From Nemertoderma westbladi (taxonomy: Eukaryota; Xenacoelomorpha; Nemertodermatida; Nemertodermatidae): a stretch of DNA of 45,073 nucleotides. The stretch covers positions 1 to 45,073 of the forward strand of contig JAUCBJ010008258.1 of NCBI GenBank assembly GCA_032718475.1, written 5' to 3'. Below the pieces are notes generated by a model. It saw only the letters and a list, made by a program, of their open reading frames with translations, was not told where the DNA came from and ran no database searches. Shown piece by piece: positions 19,701 to 27,828 of the stretch (within the stretch, counting starts at the first letter, position 1; each line of letters starts with the position of its first letter). The translations under genes were made by a program, and so were the position numbers.

Positions 19701-20906
19701 CGCTAGTTCGAAAGCGTCCGGTACACCGACGAAAGTCTCCGCCAAACGTTTAGGTTCTCCTGACAACGTTTGAAGCAGGTAATTGAACTTCTCCCGTGAT
19801 GTAAAGGCGCACACGGCGATCTGGGATTCGATATAGTCTACGAAAGTATGCCAGTGTTTTGAGCTACCGGAAAACTTCGGTGGTTGTTGTACCGGCAATC
19901 CCTGTCTGGCTGCGAATTTCGCTATCTCCTCGGCAACGTTCAGAGTTTCGCGTCCTTGGTTGGTAATCTGGTTGATATCCCCTTTTGGCGCTTTTCCCTG
20001 ATACGATGTGTTTCTCGAAGGTATTGGTCTTTGCGGATCCTTCGGGTGGCTATTGTGTTCAAATTCGGTGTTCCTCGAACTATCGGTTTCAACTTCCTCC
20101 AAGCGTTCCTCAATCTGGGCCAACTTATTGACAACTGGTCGCAGAATGTCGGCGAATTGTTGTGTACTGATCGCGTCTGTTGGTTGTAACGCCTTTTGTG
20201 TTGGTGTATTCTGTGGAGGATTGTCGATAAATGAATTATCCGAACGCTCACGTTTACATTTGTCGGCCGCTCCTGTTCTAAATACCTCGCGTTCCGGATA
20301 ATCCGACTCGCTCGAAGTACTACTGTCACCTGGATACGGTGGTCGACGTGCTCGAGTCCGTTGCGCCGTTCGAATCCTAACATTCCGTTTCGGAACATCG
20401 TCTACTGGTTTCCGTTGTTCGGTAGGCTCACAAGTCTTCCTCGAAGTCGTAGATTGCGATGTAAACTGATTAAACGGTCGCGTATCCACTGGTCTCCGTT
20501 GCTCGGTAGGCTCACAAGTCTTCCTCGAAGTCGTAGATTGCGATGTAAACTGAACCGGTGGTCGAGTAACAGCGTTTGAATCCAAAGGCCTTGTTGGCCT
20601 AAACGTCATTGGGTAAGCGTAGTGTGTAACAGGTTTTGGCGTCAGAGGTGGACTCACCTGTTTAGTCGTCAGTAATACAGGTTCGACTAATAAACTACTA
20701 CGATCTGTAATCGGTGGGTTACTTACCTTGACTTTCGGAATAGGCGACGACGTTGCTCTTGGCGGTGTAAACTCGTCCGGAATAACAAACCTGTGTTCCG
20801 TCGCACCATGGATAGGAGAAATGTTACTACTACCCGCAATCGAAACAGGTTCCTTAGTCGTAACCGGTACAAACATATGAGTTACCTGTGGGAATCGTTG
20901 ACACAA
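13701..20906 (-). CDS. gag-pol: Gag-Pol polyprotein of the complete BEL/Pao element
   Basis: 2401 codons counted from a TTG at 20906; the first ATG is at ~20876. The frame is the same as ORF1 and continues from its UGA stop, so translation by readthrough is likely. Approximate residue map: 1-330 Pro/Ser/Thr-rich, with an 84-bp duplication (~120-170); 340-510 DUF1759-like Gag; 580-640 Cys/His knuckles (CQYC, CWRC-TRHGH, CPSCG); ~750 aspartic protease DSAS; RT with FTCDV at ~1194 and YVDD at ~1271; RNase H with FSDAS ~1452, PRAEL, WTDAT and NPADIASRG ~1572; ~1585-1900 an unusual Lys-rich and PD-repeat insert; integrase HHCC (HH..C..C from ~2014), D at TGID ~2094, D at SDQGTNF ~2157, E at GGVWERL ~2203; DUF5641-like C-terminus ~2325-2380. 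All catalytic residues I looked for are present and the frame is unbroken, so the element may still be active. Confidence 0.95.
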   Translation of the reverse strand: MCQRFPQVTHMFVPVTTKEPVSIAGSSNISPIHGATEHRFVIPDEFTPPRATSSPIPKVKVSNPPITDRSSLLVEPVLLTTKQVSPPLTPKPVTHYAYPMTFRPTRPLDSNAVTRPPVQFTSQSTTSRKTCEPTEQRRPVDTRPFNQFTSQSTTSRKTCEPTEQRKPVDDVPKRNVRIRTAQRTRARRPPYPGDSSTSSESDYPEREVFRTGAADKCKRERSDNSFIDNPPQNTPTQKALQPTDAISTQQFADILRPVVNKLAQIEERLEEVETDSSRNTEFEHNSHPKDPQRPIPSRNTSYQGKAPKGDINQITNQGRETLNVAEEIAKFAARQGLPVQQPPKFSGSSKHWHTFVDYIESQIAVCAFTSREKFNYLLQTLSGEPKRLAETFVGVPDAFELAYDRLTSIYGGTVSMARSVIEELCKGGAITKPVDLLKLADEIKNAITTLRSIGQLDYGNTPTVLLKIIGRLHHRLRREWRKVEYQREERGGFLKLEDVYLLISREAVVETRSNYTDQHIVAEGITLPSSNRQKPQTTSTKTATYATPTESRQFSDGNRVSAPIGTKQTRQQLSTDFNGCQYCEHLGKRYIGHKLRGCRQFRELNSEERRLQIRPLDSCWRCTRHGHVRKDCPNTDTCPSCGRNHDGLLHTDSHTPTKRFAREHPEAAARCDAAYRKRESKTTPTFVTHIEDCFSEQSGSSDEESEDDDEYSNGDEQPSIALLTTDQLKGFSVIPIKVTGTKGSTRIYAILDSASSHSYVDEKIADVVTDLKQGKRVSYTVSSMHGQRAIPVTRVKLDLDSLLPKSQHSERERSLLPFRDLTFAATKDFSNLLGPVPEQSLEDRKYFRHLGVPECPVNYRLVAMLIGTDQFNLHQVWETRPSAVVAGNAYACRTPIGWYTRAPVRTLDVSDEEDDVQSTCSLLTTNSIHSFSHDVNHTTLQSTKHDRRVTSMISHKEQLTHKVSLELGEKTSQLEIPSTTDDRLASLPTPITSTVPVEIDDDALRNHQLEQAVLDKELTEKTIRWLEQDTAEPGSYEPCMSEQEKQSLKIMEDTIHQTKDGHYEVGMLWRSQSPKLINNYPLALRRLHSIRQRLLKDEKAHLQYNTQMETYLTKGYAIRMTNPERVTDQTYYLPHHYVRHPDKPDKVRVVNDCAALFEGMSLNSELMDGPNMNNYLMGVIMRFRQRQVAFTCDVEAMFHQVKALERDRDSLRFLWYPEGDLSLPPATYQMQVRVFGARDSPNCTMYALKQAARDQKHLYDPEIIRIVERDFYVDDGLQSCDTVERATTVAHQLRDCLAGGGFNLTKFASNSAELVDSFGTTERGGGDIDLEFEPLPTTKVLGLFWDPNTDNFRVKVRLDSQGNTLTKRSCLSKLSRLFDPLGFISPVILQARIYMRSIWKDGLTWDEPISSDQVDLWKTWEAELSSLEDYFIPRVYFPLQSTFPDNLELHCFSDASDNGFGVAAYLRRQVESDEFDVSLITSKAKTMPTKYMTTPRAELQAATLSTTIVNLIQTELQSSLQIFYWTDATLVLFYINNDTLEFKTFVANRRAEILDRSIKGDWRHCPGPQNPADIASRGMMPEEFCKPENKEFWQHGPQFLQKSTQDWPPLYDNKSNTIPKEAEIKKPKKGKTKKRTTAAKLKKKPKAKWKDITSKVKRGRLASLSTPDISPDGQPDTLPDGQPDMLLDSQPDILPDISQNVPPDASNTLTNSKAAVSLLERPSIDKQPDTLLDVSPDTLLDSRLDTSNVLTNNKAAVSLLERPCIDKLPILTHLSNHKHGETSCITDVGSTYANVNTGVTLRSRDIPNLQPMLKPGINVGRKISLPKPADPIEFKPPLTIDLQSTDNQGKKTKKDKLLVDPDGSTVNKEILTGGPVGPSSNSKPSKISIDLPDDVINTHVDRIVNLTDSWSNACRKLAWIVRFVQYVKGKRDFTRRLTLAEIDRCEIKLIRHYQLRYFAREFTSINQGQPIKSSPILSWSPIIYNGLICHKSRLQNIDFNTNFRYPIIIPLHHELQRAMILDAHLHLKHAGRHHCLSYLRTRFVLIRPSKALSSVTRTCIICKKVHSRIGTQEMSELPQARLQAFRPPFTETGIDCFGPIHTKRGRILVKRWGLIFTCMSSRAVHIERVMDLSTNAFILALRRFIARRGLVKCLYSDQGTNFVGARNEIARAFKKLDHDQISNELQPHKIVWKFNPPDSPWRGGVWERLIRSIKTAMAKVIPVNHILTDDQLTTLFVEIEAILNTRPIVLVPDDKQSQFALTPAHLLMQAPTTLTPISIPMESDSYGRIAWKITQLLANKFWEIWQNHYLPSISARTNWYNNTRALKPGDHVLLAEVNLKRRFWITGVILATHPSMDGVTRTVTVRTIDGRTVDRPTQRLVLLEETRNESGDYKSPPNTSK
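15600..15905 (-). repeat. Nested tandem repeats coding for the RNase H-integrase insert
   Basis: A 123-bp unit (starts at about 15606 and 15729) codes for a repeated AAVSLLERP-x-IDK segment. Next to it, from ~15800 to 15905, short units built from gtctggttg and ccgtctgg code for PD-L/PDGQ-type repeats. All repeats keep the frame (multiples of three). They form a low-complexity hinge between two enzyme domains. Confidence 0.8.
20404..20557 (-). repeat. 84-bp in-frame tandem duplication in the Gag N-terminus
   Basis: The segment is repeated with a period of exactly 84 bases (28 codons). Each unit codes for a KTCEPTEQR-containing peptide and FTSQSTTSR. Each copy contains one AGGCTCACAAGTCTTCC motif (20424-20440 and 20508-20524). 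Confidence 0.9.
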
Positions 20907-20927
20907 GTCCTTTACTAATTGTCATTC
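20901..20927 (-). promoter_or_regulatory. Putative leaky stop UGA CAA UUA between ORF1 and Gag-Pol
   Basis: The ORF1 stop TGA (20924-20922) is followed by CAA TTA and then by open frame with no further stop until 13701. CAR-YYA directly after a stop is the known readthrough context first defined for tobacco mosaic virus. ORF1 and Gag-Pol are in the same frame with only this stop between them. That this site is used is inference. Confidence 0.7.
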
Positions 20928-22304
20928 CCGTCCGGGTGCTCCTACGCTTCCTTCCTTCTTCCGTTCCTGAATTTGGCGATGTCTTACCTCTATCTGGTCC
21001 AAGTCATGTCCGTCTCGAGATCTCATCGATCGATCGCGGGCCTTTTGATCCAGATCTTCCTCAGCGTTCGCTAATTCTCTCGCCTTCTTCTCGAGTTCGA
21101 AATGAAGTTTCGCTGTCTTCTCTCGTTGTTCCGTTTGTCGTTGTTGCGCCTCAAACTCTGCTTGTCGTATAGCGGATTGAGCTTTTATTTGCCGTGTTTT
21201 CATTTCGGCCCGTGCTTCCGAAACTAACCTGTCTCGTTCTAATTCCGCCGCTGCCGCTGCCGCTTGTCGCTCTGACTCGGCCGCTGCCGCTGCCGCTTGT
21301 CGGGCAATGTCTACCTCTAACCTTTCTACTTCAGCTGCTTCTAATTCAGCTTGTTCCTGTAGATGAAAGATTCTCGCTATATTCGCAACGCGTAGCTTCT
21401 CTTCCTCTACTGCTGCCTGCATCACTAGAAGTTGAGCTTGTTCCTCCATTTCTCGTCGTTGTCGGCAGAATTCTTGCTGTTGTCGAGCGACTTCTGACGT
21501 GACCATACTTCCCTCGCAGATTTCGCTACGAATACTTACCAGCGATTGATTTAGTATTCCCGGTGCCGATTCAATTTGTGCGAATGAAGTTTCCCTCGTA
21601 GCCTCCGGCACGGTTTCCAAATCGCCGACGTCTTCGCCGCACATGCGTAAGTGGTCCGTCAGGTGTTTTAATTGTCCATCCAGTCGGTACAGTTCCTGTT
21701 CTTCCTCGGGTTGTAATAATTCGTCCGAAACTGACTCACCTAACAACTGGTCCGCTTGTTCCTGTTGTATCTGTCTAATCGTCGACTTAAACTGAATCAG
21801 TTTCTCTCTAGTGATCATTAGTTTCTCGAGGATTCTAAGTTGAGTATCCATGTCCTGTCTCTGTCTAGCTAGATCTTGTAGGCCAACTAGATTATCTACG
21901 GACTTATATACTTTACTCTGTACTCTAACCTGGAGGGTGTAGAACTCGAATCGAGACATCGGAGCGGTCAACCCGTCTAATATGCATTGGCCTTCTCCAA
22001 TACTCCTGGTTATATGCGCCATATATCCTCCGACGCTTCTAACCACACTTTCTGTGCTTCCTGCTGAACTTACCATTTCCGTTTCCCTATATCTAGGTTG
22101 CGGAACAGTTAGAAAGTCCTCGGTCCTGCCGTCGCCTCGTACTACGGCATCCGGTACTCCCGTTGGATGTACTGGTGACGCACACGGTGTAGGTTCGGTA
22201 GGCTCGCGAGTCTTCCCCTGTTGTTCTTCCGCTGCTGACTTATCCGCGTCACATGAGTCATAGTCGGTTTGTGTATTTTTCGTATAGTCTTGTTTGTCAC
22301 TCAT
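20922..22304 (-). CDS. ORF1 of the complete BEL/Pao element: coiled-coil protein
   Basis: 460 codons from ATG 22304 (MSDKQDYTKN) to TGA 20922. Residues 1-80 are polar and Pro/Thr-rich; ~90-260 are mainly helical with many Glu, Gln and Leu; ~265-440 form a long charged helix with two AAAAAES/AAAAAEL blocks and many Arg/Glu/Gln, typical of an extended coiled coil. No enzyme motif is seen. It resembles ORF1 at 1966-3537 in position, in the MSD start and in the alanine-rich coiled coil. It lies upstream of, and in frame with, Gag-Pol, so it is best viewed as an N-terminal Gag extension or separate structural protein. Confidence 0.85.
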   Translation of the reverse strand: MSDKQDYTKNTQTDYDSCDADKSAAEEQQGKTREPTEPTPCASPVHPTGVPDAVVRGDGRTEDFLTVPQPRYRETEMVSSAGSTESVVRSVGGYMAHITRSIGEGQCILDGLTAPMSRFEFYTLQVRVQSKVYKSVDNLVGLQDLARQRQDMDTQLRILEKLMITREKLIQFKSTIRQIQQEQADQLLGESVSDELLQPEEEQELYRLDGQLKHLTDHLRMCGEDVGDLETVPEATRETSFAQIESAPGILNQSLVSIRSEICEGSMVTSEVARQQQEFCRQRREMEEQAQLLVMQAAVEEEKLRVANIARIFHLQEQAELEAAEVERLEVDIARQAAAAAAESERQAAAAAAELERDRLVSEARAEMKTRQIKAQSAIRQAEFEAQQRQTEQREKTAKLHFELEKKARELANAEEDLDQKARDRSMRSRDGHDLDQIEVRHRQIQERKKEGSVGAPGRE

Positions 22305-23111
22305 TTCGGTAGTTGTAAGTCAAGTAAAGTGAGTGTCAAAGTATCGAGTTTACCGTATTTATATCTAAACGGTACTAATTACAGTCTTATAAAATTAGCC
22401 TACCGGCCGATTTTATAGCAGATGGATAAAATTAGCCTAAACGGCCAATTTTACAGCAAATAAATGTCACGGAATAAGTATATAATAAAATTAGCCTAGC
22501 GGCCAATTTTATAACAAATAAATCGGATAACGATATGCGTTATCAAAAGGTAAATTAAATACAATAATACGGACTAATTCAGCAATGAACAAAGAAATCG
22601 TACGGAATGCATAAATACTTGAGACAGTGGAACCCACAATAATTTTAACTAATACGGTAATGCCTAACTTATTTATGCAACTTTTCGAACTCACCCACTC
22701 CAATAATTCTCCAGAAAAACAGATTCCCAGATACAAACCGAACGTGAACCTTTCCGTTTTTAACGTTGCGGACGAAACGCGATTTTCCCAACCAAAGTTG
22801 TTGAGTTATCTATCTCCCAAACTTGCTAAACACGGTCTTGCTCCCGTTACAGCCTAGAAATGAGTTCTGAATCCTGAAAAAACAAAAGAGTTAGGTTTTA
22901 CTTTACGAAAATTTTGTACCGGTACAATATGGTATTTAAACCCTTTTAAACACCGGTATTCAATTCCAAAAATATTACACGCGGTTCAAATCAAATTTTA
23001 TTTCAAAAAATTAGCACTTAGCTAATCAAATATAAAATTTTACCTCAGAATACAAATTTTTCAAAAAACTTTAGTCCTACCGAACCGTAGTTCAGTAAAA
23101 CACATTCCTAC
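22305..23111 (-). other. 5' leader of the complete element with three palindromic repeats
   Basis: Non-coding. Three copies of a ~26-base imperfect palindrome, aaaattagcctaNcggccaatttt-like with a TAGCC/GGCC centre, lie at 22389-22414, ~22427-22453 and ~22486-22512, close to the ORF1 start. The bases directly after the 5' LTR (minus strand from 23111) do not show a standard TGG primer-binding site. Confidence 0.7.
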
Positions 23112-24585
23112 TATTGGAAGAGACGGTAACAATACCTGCAATATCCTACTGTAAAGTTTGTAAATCAAATCATAAATCCGACCTTCTCACCAAAACAGTA
23201 AACTCTAAGTAAGCGAATATATTGCAGTATCGATCTCTTATAACCGGTGAGGCAGAAAACAGTCTACGAGCAGACAAACTTCGATAAAACAAATCCCGCG
23301 CAGCGAATCCTAAAATCAGGCTGACTCACTGACGGACTAAGGGGCTCGTATACCTTGCCGCGGTGTGATTTATATGGTTGGGCGAAGAGACGCTAGCTAG
23401 GTACAGGCAGAGATTTGGAGATGTCTAACTAGCGGGCAAAGCACAGTACGGACAAAGTTAATTTTATATATTTCGAGGTGTAAATAATTTCTAACGCGCG
23501 TGTGTTAATTCTGAACGGTCAAAACAGTTTTGCTCCTTCACATATATAATTACTGGGTACGGTGTGCATTTTACGAATATTCTAATTTTGTAACTTGTAG
23601 GTCCAATACTCACGAATGATAAGGTTCCTTCCCCTCTTGCGTATTTCCAGGACTCAAATTCAGGCATAAGGTTAATACTACGCCCAGAATTCGGCAATTT
23701 TAGGTACCAGGTCCCTGATACTAAGAAGAGATGTGTTAGTTTACTACTGTAGGCGTACGGGTACTAATAGCTATCCTGGCTCCTATCTAGAATTTTAGTC
23801 ACCCAGGTAGTCCGGGTAACTTCCTATTAGGGCTTTGGCGGGGACACGGTAGATGTTAGTATATCCCTGATAGCCTCAATTTATTTGCGCCTAGCGTAAA
23901 CTGCCCTACCGCCTGAACGGTACAATCCCAATTCAGGTGAAAACACAGCAACCCCCTAACCTACAAGTTCTAATGCAATGGACACTGTCGTACTGCAAAT
24001 AGTCGCACACGCACCTGTACTTAGCAAGAGTTAAGCGTACAGTTTGCTGCACCCTAACCATTTGTATGCCTTGTACCGGTGTGCCTACGTCTTATCTGCG
24101 TACTAGTATCTGCCTGCGCTCTCCCTCCCCCGTAGGAATGTGAAGGTCTACTGTGGGTTTTCCTGAATCAAGACAGTACAGTCCCTATGATGTAATTTTG
24201 GGCTTGCAGCGTGTCACTACGTCTACCTTTTGATCTTTTGGTCTTATACTTAGGTAGCAAGGATCGAACGCTGTCTAACCTTTCAGGCGATGGGCGAATA
24301 ACTCTAAATGGTATTGCGGGTTGTCTCTCGTCTACATTCCCGTGATGTTCCCGTTCATTGCTGCGGCCCGATCTCTAGCCGGCCATCCTGTCCCTGAGTT
24401 TGTTCACCGTAGTGAATCCATAGTAAAACAGATAGAAAAGCTGAGAAAATATTCTGACTTTATTACAGAAGATACAATTATAATACAATGTAATCTGAGA
24501 ATAAACTAAGCACGGAATAAACAAATATCAGATAACTGAATAACTGAGAGAATAAGATTGAAGTGAACTAATGAACGAAATCGCA

Positions 24586-24596
24586 CCTTTATATAG
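24586..24596 (-). promoter_or_regulatory. TATA box of the 5' LTR
   Basis: CTATATAAAGG on the minus strand. It lies ~410 bases inside the LTR from its 5' edge, the usual U3 position. Initiator-like words (TCAGTT) occur 50-60 bases downstream. The same box is at 10005-9995 in the 3' LTR. Confidence 0.7.
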
Positions 24597-24801
24597 CCAA
24601 TTTGTGCCGCAATCAATCGAGAAAATTCTCGATTGTTCTATGGGTTCTAACAAGGTTTTAAAGATAGCTATTGGTCCAGCTAATATATAACTTGCACGAC
24701 ATTGGTTACAATCAAATAACTACAGTCTCATTGGTACAGATAAATGCAATTAATTTGTAGCGGTTAATTTAAATGAGTTGAAATTCTGCACAAAAAATAA
24801 T

Positions 24802-24878
24802 TCGCACTTACTAGGATTCGAACTCGATACCTACTACACATATAATTTCCAACGCTCTACCAACTGAGCTACTGAACC
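24802..24878 (-). other. tRNA-like segment with A and B boxes in U3 (5' LTR copy)
   Basis: Same as 10211-10287, with one substitution next to the B box (GAGTTCGAATCC here). It lies ~200 bases upstream of the TATA box, in the same orientation as the element. Confidence 0.7.
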
Positions 24879-25004
24879 ACTTGACCGATAGATGTACAAT
24901 AGATAGAACCAATACTAATGAGAACTCAAAGCAATCTTTACAAAGTTAATTCGAATAAAATAAAATTTTGAAAATCCACGGCATTTAGGGAATATAATTC
25001 TATA

Positions 25005-25009
25005 TAAGA
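25005..25009. other. Target-site duplication, right copy (taaga)
   Basis: Matches 8517-8521. The bases outside (tctgt words on the left, cagacagac-type repeats on the right) show that the element landed in an older repeat. Confidence 0.85.
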
Positions 25010-25969
25010 AATATGCACATCATCAAGCTAAAAGTTTAGCTATAGGGGTTTTCGAGTTTTTCGATTTCGAGTGTCAATTTTAACATTTGATGAATTCAAA
25101 ATGTTCTGTTTGGCTGTCAGACTGTCGGTTATATTTTGACAGACAGACTGACAGACATACAGACAGAACCGACAAGGCCAAATTTGATTAATGACATCAT
25201 AAATGATGTCACCTACCACGAATATCCTCACAACCATATCTCGAAAAGTATATGGCGATCTTGCTAAACGGTTTTCAAATTTTGAAAATTGATCTGCTAA
25301 GAATTATTGAAATAGCGCTACCCCCCCCCCCCCCCCCCCCCCCCCCCTATTCTATAGTAGAATCTAAAGTATTCTACGGTAGTTTTATATTTGTCAAGGT
25401 CTAATCTAGCACTTTATATTTAGGCCTACATTTCTTATCTACGTCATTATGAGTCACATGGCAACATCTTACCGCACACCACGCAACTGCTGGTTCTGGC
25501 GCAGCGTGTCATGGGCGAATTAACTTCTAAACTAATAACTGAAAGTTTATCCAAAATAAATTGTATAGTGCTGTAGTCAGGCTACTAAAAGAGCAGGTTG
25601 AAGAGGCGGGTTGATCTGTTGGGAAAACCACAACCATTGGGGTATGGGAGCAATCTTCGTTGGCAGGGTGGGGTAGGGGGAGGGGTGGGGGGGAGGTGGG
25701 GAGGTGCAGTTGCAATATCTCATATTTTCTAAAAACATGGACTCAGGGGACCCCGACTCGGGAACCCTGATCTATTGTGTCCGGCGTGAAATACGGAGGT
25801 TATTTATTTACATATCTCTCCGTAATCGTATTAAGTGATAGATTACAGGACATGAAATATATACAGTATCTGTACTGTATGTCTCTAGGGAACCCAAGAT
25901 AAATATCCTACTGAGTTATTAAGAATTCTCACATTATAATTATTAATAATATATAAACTTTATTTTAAA
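25010..25969. other. Non-coding flank with CAGA repeats and a 27-base poly-C tract
   Basis: A degenerate (ACAG)n/(CAGA)n tract lies at ~25138-25168 and a run of 27 C at 25321-25347. A G-rich purine stretch follows at ~25660-25700. No gene recognised. Words on both sides of the BEL insertion (gtcggt, ctgtca, gacagac) suggest a split older repeat. Confidence 0.6.
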
Positions 25970-27828
25970 TTGAATCCTAAGAAAGACTATAATCAGCTTA
26001 TGTCTAGAATTTATTTAGATACAAGTTCCGATAGTAACAGTAGTGAGAATGAAATTGACTGCGATTCAGACACTGACTATCGCCCTCCTCATCGGTGCAC
26101 CTCTATTCCTAATCAGAATGTATCCCATTTGTTTGATGATAATATAGTACCACCAACTCCTTTGCAAGGATGTTCTCACTGGGATCTTGACCCCAAGTCT
26201 AGCTTATCATCAGATCTTCCCTTGACAACAGAAGCAGAAAGAGTACCACAACTACTGGTTGCTGCTAATGAAGCTGGAGCCAATAAGAAACGACCTGCAA
26301 AGGTATTTTATTGCTGGTATTGTGAAATACGATGCCAAAATATATGGAGACATGAACGGACTCTTCATAAAAATATTCTGAAAACGGAACAGCATGTCAA
26401 TTACTTTGCACAAAAATGTCGTGAACTAATCTGACTGATCTGGCAAATTAAATGGCAAATGAAGAAGATCAATGTAAGAAGAAATCATCTTACAGATTTA
26501 GCAGGTGTCCTTTGTGCCCTAAATGTCCGGTGCGATTGGCAAATCATTTAACCGTAGTCCATGGTATTCCTACCAAGAAAAAAGACAGCCATGGAAAGTT
26601 TGTTACCAATGATATTCGATTGAAGTATTTAAATACTGAGACAAGACACAAATCCTTGTTAGTTCAAGAATCTTTGAAGAAAGTTTATGACATTGTTGAA
26701 GAAATTCCTTTAATTTCTACGTTTAAGGATTTCCTTGTAGTTCGCAGGAAAACGAATAAGGAAGTTTTATGCTAAATGTGTTTCAAATTTTTATGATTTA
26801 ATGCGAAACCGCCTCAGTGAACGGTTTTCGATAGAATCGAATTTCGAATGTTTAATGGAGATAAAATTGAAACAGCATTTATGGATTTACAGGAAGAAAA
26901 GATTTATAGTGGTTCAAAGGTTCGTGAAGTTTCATCCATTGCTGTGTATTGCCACAAATTGTTGAAATTCATGAACTTTTCATTACAAAAGACCAGTCTA
27001 ATTTTTTCAAAATCTTGTGGAAAAGTTTCACATGAGATGGTTGTATCTGCAAAAGCAGTGATTGAATCTCTTCAGAACAGTTTGTCTCGGGATCTAAAAT
27101 CGCACCAGCACCAGGTCTTAAAAGAATCAACAGATGCAATGCCGTCTAAAAAAGAGGTGGACGAATTCATAAAGTCTAAGGAATCCGGCGCAATCCTATC
27201 GGCTATAGATAACCTGACAGAGGACTACCCTGTTAACTAACCATGGGCCCTATGGCAAATGCAAGCGTATCTAATGGCGGCAATAATGCTCCCAAACGGT
27301 GTTAGACCTTGCAATATTACTGATATGACAGTACAACATGTTGAAAAGGGGAAGCACATTGAGTTTGACAAGATATTTATTAGAATTCCACAACATAAGA
27401 CTTCTGCTACTTTTGGAGGCCAGGATTTGGTTATGAGTCGATCCGTATATTATGCCGTGAAGAAGTGGTGCTACTATGGGCGTGGTTTATACTCGAAAGA
27501 GAAAATAATTATCGACAATGTGTTCACGACAACTCTCGGAAAAGAAATGGATAATGTTTCACGTCAAGTCCAATGGTTATGGCACATCCTCTGTCCCAAT
27601 TCATCATCCACGATGACTGCCACTGCTAATAGACACTGTATTTCTACCTGCAATCAACATAAAAGTAGCGTTACTGATCCTAATTTGCAGCAACGCATTT
27701 CAAATCACATGAAGCATTCAATGAATACACAACGCCGCGTTTATGCTGCTGCAAATACTGAGGTTGAGGCTGTGGAGACATACAAAATCATTGATAACTT
27801 TTGTGATATTACATCAACTACCAAATAG
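25970..27828 (+). pseudogene. Crypton-like zinc-finger / tyrosine recombinase gene, broken
   Basis: Four open pieces in two frames (25970-26434, 26452-26775, 26848-27240, 27259-27828) read as one decayed protein. The first two pieces carry C2H2-like fingers (CWYC..H-4-H and CPLCPKC..H-4-H). The last has the layout of a tyrosine recombinase catalytic domain: an Arg box (NGVRPCNITDM), HKT in the place of the beta-hairpin Lys, NRHCIST as the second Arg box, then KHSMNTQRRVY with His and the candidate nucleophile Tyr. This matches Crypton-type elements and related repeat proteins of invertebrates. At least two stops and two frame changes make it non-functional. The assignment rests on motif order only. 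Confidence 0.55.

Larger units (their letters stand above)
8522..25004 (-). mobile_element. Complete BEL/Pao LTR retrotransposon, 16.5 kb
   Basis: Two LTRs of ~1.89 kb (8522-10413 and 23112-25004) flank a minus-strand interior. In reading order this holds a repeat-bearing leader, ORF1 (22304-20922), an in-frame UGA, Gag-Pol (20906-13701), an interrupted zinc-knuckle ORF (13147-11337) and a ~900-bp AT-rich 3' non-coding part. Domain order Gag, protease, RT, RNase H, integrase, DUF5641 and the RT motif YVDD are those of the BEL/Pao superfamily. The element is far longer than the usual 5-10 kb for the group. A 5-bp target duplication and only three LTR differences mark it as recent. No canonical primer-binding site starting TGG was found directly after the 5' LTR, and the polypurine tract before the 3' LTR is weak (ggagcgg, minus strand, next to 10414). 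Confidence 0.95.
23112..25004 (-). repeat. 5' LTR of the complete BEL/Pao element
   Basis: 1893 bases, near-identical to the LTR at 8522-10413; I found one single-base indel and two substitutions. In element orientation it contains the tRNA-like segment (24878-24802), the TATA box (24596-24586) and the AATAAA (24464-24459). Transcription of the genomic RNA should begin ~25-30 bases after the TATA box, near 24560. Confidence 0.95.

Noticed and set aside
23085-23111. Primer-binding site directly after the 5' LTR
   Set aside because: The minus strand starts GTAGGAATG with no TGG and no tRNA 3'-end match that I can recognise.
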